Under the pieces are notes generated by a model. That model did not search any database. It was not told where the DNA came from and saw only the letters and a list, made by a program, of their open reading frames with translations. Below are positions 6,031 to 10,536 of a DNA stretch of 10,536 nt, in pieces. This stretch comes from Burkholderiaceae bacterium (GTDB lineage Bacteria > Pseudomonadota > Gammaproteobacteria > Burkholderiales > Burkholderiaceae_C): positions 1-10,536 of the forward strand of contig JAISNB010000174.1 of NCBI GenBank assembly GCA_031276435.1. The letters run 5' to 3'. The stretch's first letter is position 1; each line of letters starts with the position of its first letter. The position numbers and the translations under genes are program-made.

Positions 6031-6036
6031 GGAGAA
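6031..6036 (+). promoter_or_regulatory. Ribosome binding site of pilW
   Basis: GGAGAA ends eight bases before ATG 6045. It decides this start against the longer open frame that reaches back into rlmN, and it places the lipoprotein signal peptide correctly at the N-terminus. Confidence 0.7.
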
Positions 6037-6044
6037 CCCATACC

Positions 6045-6896
6045 ATGACTTTTGACCACTCGCCATTGCGACGCGCCCTGAAAAGCGTGTGTTTCGGGTT
6101 GACCTGCGCCGCCACCGCTGCCGCCGGGGCGTTCGCGCTGCTGGGGCTGGCCGGATGCACCACGCCGGGCGGCTACGCGGGCGAATTGCCCAGCGAGCTG
6201 CACACGGCCCAGGACGACAGCCAGGCGCGTCGGCATGCGCGCACCCGGCTGGCCCTGGCCTCGGCCTATTACGAAGGCGGCAAAACCATCGTGGCGCTGG
6301 ACGAACTCAAGAAAGCCATGCAAATCGACCCGTCCTTTGGCGACGCCTACAACCTGGGCGGACTGATCTACATGCGGCTCAACGACATGGCGCGCGCCGA
6401 AAGCCATTTTGAGCGTGCCGTCTCGATCAACCCCGGCGACGGCAACGCCTGGCACAACCTGGGCTGGCTGCGCTGCCAGCAAGAGAAATACCCCGCGGCG
6501 GCGCAGGCGTTCCAGCGCGCGGCGGCCATCCCGACCTACCCCGACAAGGCGCGCACGCTGCTGGCCGAAGGCGTTTGCGAGTCGCGCGCGGGCGATCGCG
6601 CGGCTGCTGAGGCCTCGCTCAAGCGCGCCTACGCGCTCGATCCGGGCCACCCCGTCATCGCCTACAACCTGGCCAAGCTGATTTATCTGCGCGGCGACGC
6701 GGCCAGCGCGCGGTTTTACCTCCAGCGGCTCAACAGCAGCGAATACGCCAATGCCGAAACGCTCTGGCTGGGCATCCAGGTGGAAAACAAGCTGAACAAT
6801 CCGCAGGCCATGCAGCAACTGGCCGCCCAATTGCGCAAGGACTTCCCCGATTCCGGGGAAATTCGTTTGTACGACCGGAAGGCTTTCGATGAGTGA
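6045..6896 (+). CDS. pilW: Type IV pilus biogenesis lipoprotein PilW/PilF (TPR protein)
   Basis: A 283-residue outer-membrane lipoprotein of the PilW/PilF family, whose characterised members assemble the PilQ secretin and stabilise type IV pili. Residues 1-37 are a signal peptide with lipobox LAGC ending at Cys38. About five TPR units follow from residue 65 to 235. The clearest are LASAYYEGGKTIVALDELKK, NLGGLIYMRLNDMARAESHF and NLGWLRCQQEKYPAAAQAFQ, each ending near a conserved Pro (95, 130, 200). The place between rlmN and rodZ is the usual one for pilF/pilW in proteobacteria and supports the name, since TPR sequence alone would not. The C-terminus overlaps the rodZ start by eight bases. Whether this organism makes type IV pili cannot be judged from the window; in non-piliated relatives the family role is unclear. 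Confidence 0.85.
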   Translation: MTFDHSPLRRALKSVCFGLTCAATAAAGAFALLGLAGCTTPGGYAGELPSELHTAQDDSQARRHARTRLALASAYYEGGKTIVALDELKKAMQIDPSFGDAYNLGGLIYMRLNDMARAESHFERAVSINPGDGNAWHNLGWLRCQQEKYPAAAQAFQRAAAIPTYPDKARTLLAEGVCESRAGDRAAAEASLKRAYALDPGHPVIAYNLAKLIYLRGDAASARFYLQRLNSSEYANAETLWLGIQVENKLNNPQAMQQLAAQLRKDFPDSGEIRLYDRKAFDE

Positions 6897-7809
6897 CAGC
6901 ACATCCCCGACCGAAGGCGCTCAAGAGCAGCCGCCGCCCTCTGGCGGCAGCGCCGCCACTGCCGCCGCTGATACCCCAGGCGCCCCGGACTCGGCTGGCG
7001 CCATGCTGCGCGATCTGCGCGTGGCCGCTGGCGTGGACATGAGCGTTCTGGCCAGCGCGCTGAAGATATCGCCCGGCAAAATCGAGGCGCTGGAGGCCAA
7101 CCAGTTCGAGCGGTTGCCCGACATCGCCTTTGCGCGCTCGCTGGCGGCGACCGTCTGCCGCCACCTTGGCGCCGATGCCCGCGCCGTACTGGCGCTCATG
7201 CCCGCCAGCGTATCGGGCCTGCGCGTCAACAACGGGGCCATCAACCAGCCGTTTTATCGCCAGGGCGACAGGCCCACGCCGCTGCTGCGCACCGGACCAT
7301 CGCGCAATCTGTTGATCGCGGTGGGTGTGGTTCTGGTGTGCGTGCTGCTGGTGGGGCTGTGGCCCACGCTGCCAATCCGGCTTGACGCCGACGCGCCAGA
7401 GCCACCACCGACAGAAGCGCAAACCGTGGTGCCCCCCGATGGCTTTGTGCTGGAGGAGAGCAGCACAGCGGCGCTGGAATCTGACGCATCGGCAGCAGCG
7501 CCTGCGGCGGCGGCAACGCCGGGTGGGGTGGCCTCCTCTGCCGCGTCGGCGGCCCAGGGCGCTGGAGCGGCCTTGATGCAGTTTGTCGCCAGCGACGAGG
7601 TCTGGATCCAGGTGCTTGATGCCGAAGGCAAAACACTGCTGGAGCGCACCTTGCAGGCGGGCGACGCGGCCAGCCTGGCCACCGGGGCGCTGCCCCTGTC
7701 GGTCAAGGTGGGGCGCGCGAACGCCGTGACCGTCAAAGTGCGCGGTCGGCCATTTGCCATCCAGCAAGGCCAGCAGCCAGGCGACGTGGTTCAGTTCAAG
7801 GTCCGCTAA
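6889..7809 (+). CDS. rodZ: RodZ-like cytoskeleton membrane protein
   Basis: A 306-residue single-pass inner-membrane protein. RodZ ties the actin-like MreB to the membrane and wall-synthesis machinery and supports rod shape. After a Pro/Ser/Thr-rich leader, residues about 38-97 form the cytoplasmic helix-turn-helix domain (MLRDLRVAAGVDMSVLA, then IEALEANQFERLPDIAFARS), which in RodZ binds MreB rather than DNA. One transmembrane helix lies at about 140-160 (LLIAVGVVLVCVLLVGL). A low-complexity periplasmic linker (about 165-226, Ala-rich) leads to a beta-rich C-terminal domain (228-306; DEVWIQVLDAEGKTLLERTL), the DUF4115 type. The order matches RodZ. GGAAGG at 6877-6882 lies six bases before ATG 6889, inside pilW, so translation is probably coupled. 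A plain transcription factor is unlikely given the membrane helix and the C-terminal domain. Confidence 0.88.
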   Translation: MSDSTSPTEGAQEQPPPSGGSAATAAADTPGAPDSAGAMLRDLRVAAGVDMSVLASALKISPGKIEALEANQFERLPDIAFARSLAATVCRHLGADARAVLALMPASVSGLRVNNGAINQPFYRQGDRPTPLLRTGPSRNLLIAVGVVLVCVLLVGLWPTLPIRLDADAPEPPPTEAQTVVPPDGFVLEESSTAALESDASAAAPAAAATPGGVASSAASAAQGAGAALMQFVASDEVWIQVLDAEGKTLLERTLQAGDAASLATGALPLSVKVGRANAVTVKVRGRPFAIQQGQQPGDVVQFKVR

Positions 7810-9083
7810 TGCCCGCTCTCCAGGCGCCGATTGCGGTGGCCCAACCCGCGCCGCGCCGCTCGCGCCAGGCGCGCGTGGTCTGGGGCGCGCGCGCCGTCAC
7901 GGTGGGCGGCGACGCGCCCGTGCGCGTGCAGTCCATGACCAACACCGACACGCAGGACGCCAGCGCCACGGCCATCCAGATCAGGGAACTGGCACTGGCG
8001 GGCAGCGAACTGGTGCGCATCACCGTCAACACGCCCGAGGCCGCCGGACAAGTGCCCCGCATTCGTGAGCAGCTTGACCGCATGGGCCTGGACGTGCCGC
8101 TCATTGGCGACTTCCACTACAACGGCCACCGCCTGCTGACCGAATACCCGGCCTGCGCCGAGGCGCTGTCCAAATACCGCATCAACCCGGGCAACGTGGG
8201 CAAGGGCGACAAGCGCGATCGCCAGTTCGCGCAAATGATCGAGGCCGCGCTGCGCTGGAACAAGCCGGTGCGCATCGGCGTCAACTGGGGCAGCCTGGAT
8301 CAGCCATTGCTGTCCGCGCTGATGGACGCCAACCGCCGCCGCGCCCAACCCTGGGAGACGCGCCAGGTCATGTACGAGGCGCTGGTCACATCGGCCATCG
8401 AATCGGCCCGCGCCGCCGTCGATCTGGGCATGGCGCCCGCTCAGGTGATTTTGAGTTGCAAGCTCAGTGGCGTGCAGGACCTGGTGGCGGTGTACCGCGC
8501 GCTGGCTGGCCGCTGCGACTTCCCCTTGCACCTGGGCCTGACCGAAGCGGGCATGGGCGACAAGGGCACGGTAGCTTCCACGGCGGCGCTGGCCCTGTTG
8601 CTGCAAGAGGGCATCGGCGACACCATTCGCGTCAGCCTGACGCCGCGACCTGGCGAATCGCGCACGCGCGAGGTGGTGGTCGCCACCGAAATCCTGCAGG
8701 CGCTGGGGCTGCGCGCATTCGTGCCCAGCGTCACGGCCTGCCCCGGCTGCGGGCGCACCACCAGCACCACATTCCAGGAACTGGCCCGGCAGATCGACGA
8801 GCACCTGCGCGCGCAAATGCCCCTCTGGCGCGCCCAGTATCCGGGCGTCGAAACGCTCAGGGTCGCCGTCATGGGCTGCATCGTCAACGGGCCGGGCGAG
8901 AGCAAACACGCCGACATCGGCATCAGCCTGCCGGGCACGGGCGAAGCGCCCGCGGCGCCCGTATTCATCGACGGGCAAAAAGCCCTGACCCTGCGCGGCG
9001 AGCACATCGCCTCGCAATTCCATCAAATCGTCGAGCAATACATCCAGCAGCGTTTTGGCAGCGCCGCCGCGCCGCGCGCCTGA
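7809..9083 (+). CDS. ispG: 4-hydroxy-3-methylbut-2-en-1-yl diphosphate synthase IspG
   Basis: A 424-residue iron-sulfur enzyme (IspG/GcpE) that reductively opens methylerythritol cyclodiphosphate to HMBPP, the penultimate step of the non-mevalonate isoprenoid pathway. The barrel domain starts at about residue 28 (GGDAPVRVQSMTNTDT) and includes GDFHYNGH (100-107), YRINPGNVG (123-131), RIGVNWGSL and LHLGLTEAG (240-248). The C-terminal domain carries the cluster ligands Cys311 and Cys314 (CPGCGRT), Cys357 and Glu364 (MGCIVNGPGES), matching Cys270, Cys273, Cys305 and Glu312 of the E. coli enzyme. It is longer than the E. coli protein (372 residues), mainly through inserted sequence between the two domains, as is usual in betaproteobacteria. 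ATG 7809 overlaps the rodZ stop (TAATG), with AAGG seven bases upstream. Presence of ispG implies the MEP pathway. Confidence 0.97.
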   Translation: MPALQAPIAVAQPAPRRSRQARVVWGARAVTVGGDAPVRVQSMTNTDTQDASATAIQIRELALAGSELVRITVNTPEAAGQVPRIREQLDRMGLDVPLIGDFHYNGHRLLTEYPACAEALSKYRINPGNVGKGDKRDRQFAQMIEAALRWNKPVRIGVNWGSLDQPLLSALMDANRRRAQPWETRQVMYEALVTSAIESARAAVDLGMAPAQVILSCKLSGVQDLVAVYRALAGRCDFPLHLGLTEAGMGDKGTVASTAALALLLQEGIGDTIRVSLTPRPGESRTREVVVATEILQALGLRAFVPSVTACPGCGRTTSTTFQELARQIDEHLRAQMPLWRAQYPGVETLRVAVMGCIVNGPGESKHADIGISLPGTGEAPAAPVFIDGQKALTLRGEHIASQFHQIVEQYIQQRFGSAAAPRA

Positions 9084-9123
9084 AGCCGAGCGCGCTGTCA
9101 GCAATCATCCAGACCCACAAAAA

Positions 9124-10431
9124 ATGTCCAGCCACAAGCCAATCACCGCCATCAAGGGCATGAACGACATTCTTCCGCCAGATTCAGCGCGCTGGGAATG
9201 GCTGGAACATGTGGTGCGCCAGACCATGGCGGCCTTTGCCTACCGCAACATCCGCACGCCCATCGTCGAACACACGCAACTGTTCGCGCGCGGCCTGGGC
9301 GCGGCCACCGACGTGGTCGAAAAGGAAATGTATTCGTTTGAAGACCGCGCCGACAAACACGGCAGCGCCGACCACCTGAGCCTGCGGCCCGAAAACACCG
9401 CTGGCGTGGTGCGCGCCGTGGCCGAACACAACCTGCTCTACGACGGCGGCAAACGGCTGTTCTACATGGGGCCGATGTTCCGGCGCGAGCGGCCACAGCG
9501 TGGCCGCTACCGGCAGTTCCACCAGATCGGCGCCGAAGCACTGGGCTTTGGCAGCCCGCAAATCGATGCCGAAATCATCTTGCTCGCGGTCGAATTGTGG
9601 CGCGCGCTGGGCATCGGCAACTGGCATCTGGAACTCAACAGCCTGGGTCAGCCGGGCGAACGCCGCGCGCACCGGCAGGCGCTGATCGATTACTTTGAAG
9701 CGCACGCCAGCCAGCTTGACGAGGACGCGCGCCGACGCCTGCACCTCAACCCGCTGCGCATCCTGGACACCAAAAACCCGGCCATGCAGGCGCTGGTGGA
9801 AGCCGCACCCAAGCTCGTGGACCATCTGGGCGAAGCCTCGCTGCGCCACTTCGAGCAGGTGCAGGCCATCCTGCGCGCCAGCGGCGTTGCCTGCCGCATC
9901 AACCCGCGCCTGGTGCGCGGACTGGATTACTACAACCTCACGGTGTTTGAATTCATCACCGAAAGCCTGGGCGCGCAGGGCACCATCTGTGGCGGCGGGC
10001 GCTATGACTACCTGATCGAGCAACTTGGCGGCAAACCCGCGCCCGCCGTGGGCTGGGCCATGGGCGTCGAGCGCGTACTGGAACTGCTCGCGCAAGAAGG
10101 CATTGCCGCGCCGCAACCCGCGCCCGACGCCTATGCTGTCCTGCCCGATGACGCCGCGTCGCCGCAAGCCATGCATTGCCTGCAACAATTGCGCGCGCTG
10201 GGCGTGCGGGTGCAAATGCACGCCAGCGCGGGCGAAGGCCTGGGCAGCATGAAAAGCCAGCTCAAAAAAGCCGACGCATCGGGCGCGCGTTTTGCGCTGA
10301 TCTTTGGCGCCGACGAACTGGCCGCGGGCCAAGTCACCATCAAGGCCTTGCGCGACGGCGCGGGCGCGCAGCAACAGCAGCCGCTGACTCAGGTGCAAGC
10401 CTGGGCCAGCGGCCTAAAATCGGCAAACTGA
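9124..10431 (+). CDS. hisS: Histidyl-tRNA synthetase
   Basis: A 435-residue class II aminoacyl-tRNA synthetase that charges tRNA-His. The catalytic core shows GMNDILPPDS (12-21), motif 1 around NIRTPIVEHTQLF (42-54), LRPENTAG (88-94) and motif 2 (FYMGPMFRRERPQRGRYRQF, 113-132). The histidine-specific signature is LVRGLDYY (263-270), and motif 3 is AVGWAMGVERVLELL (308-322). The C-terminal anticodon-binding domain covers about 334-430. Length and motifs are complete. ATG 9124 is chosen because the protein then opens with the family-typical KPITAIKGMNDILPP; the frame continues upstream into ispG, and the 40-base gap has no clear Shine-Dalgarno site. The HisZ paralog is unlikely because the signature and the anticodon domain are both present. 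Confidence 0.97.
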   Translation: MSSHKPITAIKGMNDILPPDSARWEWLEHVVRQTMAAFAYRNIRTPIVEHTQLFARGLGAATDVVEKEMYSFEDRADKHGSADHLSLRPENTAGVVRAVAEHNLLYDGGKRLFYMGPMFRRERPQRGRYRQFHQIGAEALGFGSPQIDAEIILLAVELWRALGIGNWHLELNSLGQPGERRAHRQALIDYFEAHASQLDEDARRRLHLNPLRILDTKNPAMQALVEAAPKLVDHLGEASLRHFEQVQAILRASGVACRINPRLVRGLDYYNLTVFEFITESLGAQGTICGGGRYDYLIEQLGGKPAPAVGWAMGVERVLELLAQEGIAAPQPAPDAYAVLPDDAASPQAMHCLQQLRALGVRVQMHASAGEGLGSMKSQLKKADASGARFALIFGADELAAGQVTIKALRDGAGAQQQQPLTQVQAWASGLKSAN

Positions 10432-10434
10432 TCT

Positions 10435-10439
10435 GGAAG
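10435..10439 (+). promoter_or_regulatory. Ribosome binding site of the yfgM-like gene
   Basis: GGAAG ends seven bases before ATG 10447, good spacing, and supports the call of a gene cut by the right edge. Confidence 0.6.
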
Positions 10440-10446
10440 CGTTTTC

Positions 10447-10536
10447 ATGGCCATTCAAATTCAAAATCTCGATCTGCAAGAGCAGGAACAGCTCGACCAA
10501 CTCAAACACTTCTGGCGCAAGTGGGGCAATCTGATT
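10447..10536 (+). CDS. yfgM: YfgM-like TPR membrane protein (5' part only)
   Basis: The frame opens at ATG 10447, 15 bases after hisS, and is cut by the window edge after 30 codons. The visible residues begin with LDLQEQEQLDQLKHFWRKWG (8-27), then NLI, which would lead into a transmembrane helix. This resembles the short cytoplasmic N-terminus of betaproteobacterial YfgM proteins. These are single-helix inner-membrane proteins with a periplasmic TPR domain, described in E. coli as an ancillary partner of the SecYEG translocon and of periplasmic chaperones. The position directly after hisS fits, with bamB and der expected beyond the edge. The helix and TPR domain are not visible here. Confidence 0.75.
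   Translation, partial: MAIQIQNLDLQEQEQLDQLKHFWRKWGNLI

Noticed and set aside
5745..6044. Upstream extension of pilW into rlmN
   Set aside because: The first 100 codons overlap conserved rlmN sequence, while ATG 6045 has a ribosome site and a proper lipoprotein signal peptide.
7003..7180. Helix-turn-helix region as a transcription factor
   Set aside because: The same protein has a transmembrane helix and a C-terminal periplasmic domain and lies between pilW and ispG, which identifies RodZ.
7806..9104. 432-codon open frame on the minus strand covering ispG
   Set aside because: ispG shows all family motifs and cluster cysteines on the plus strand. The antisense frame is a codon-bias shadow with no start signals or known domains.
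9184..10398. 404-codon open frame on the minus strand covering hisS
   Set aside because: It is a shadow of the complete histidyl-tRNA synthetase gene; no recognisable protein.
10415..10420. TAAAAT near the end of hisS as a promoter for the yfgM-like gene
   Set aside because: No acceptable -35 at 16-18 bases, and the gene is only 15 bases after hisS, so co-transcription is simpler.

Overview
The window is a GC-rich stretch (GC roughly in the mid-60s percent by eye) of densely packed housekeeping genes. It looks like chromosome from a betaproteobacterium, most likely of the order Burkholderiales and close to Comamonadaceae. That placement is an inference. It rests on the order scpB-rluB-ndk-rlmN-pilW-rodZ-ispG-hisS-yfgM, the style of the protein sequences (for example the start of the YfgM-like protein and the Trp-rich end of BamD), and the base composition. 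No rRNA, tRNA, phage, insertion sequence, integron, toxin-antitoxin, CRISPR or obvious defence gene is visible.

Layout. Bases 1-74 hold a strong perfect hairpin with T-tracts on both sides, a probable bidirectional terminator. bamD (881 to 75, minus strand) encodes the outer-membrane assembly lipoprotein BamD and is divergent from rluD (908-1957, plus strand). Only 26 bases separate the two starts, and the candidate -10 boxes lie inside the opposing gene. After a 147-base gap, scpB (2105-2896) overlaps rluB (2893-4272) by four bases (ATGA). A 167-base gap carries a weak hairpin and a candidate promoter, followed by ndk (4440-4865). From there to the right edge the genes are almost gapless: rlmN (4883-6016), pilW/pilF (6045-6896), rodZ (6889-7809, overlapping pilW by 8 bases), ispG (7809-9083, overlapping rodZ by one base), hisS (9124-10431) and the first 30 codons of a yfgM-like gene (10447 to the edge).

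How the genes work together. Three are 23S rRNA modification enzymes acting near the ribosome's functional core (RluD, RluB, RlmN). Two are envelope lipoproteins with tetratricopeptide repeats (BamD, PilW), and RodZ links cell shape to the MreB cytoskeleton. ScpB is part of the chromosome-condensing SMC complex. Ndk, IspG and HisS serve nucleotide, isoprenoid and translation metabolism. The ndk-to-yfgM run matches the gene order known from Escherichia coli and other proteobacteria, so it is conserved synteny rather than a new system.

I found no previously undescribed system here. The points most worth a second look are small: the face-to-face bamD/rluD start region with mutually antisense leaders, the rluD-scpB junction, a short sequence shared by the two largest gaps, and the long low-complexity tails on ScpB and RluB.
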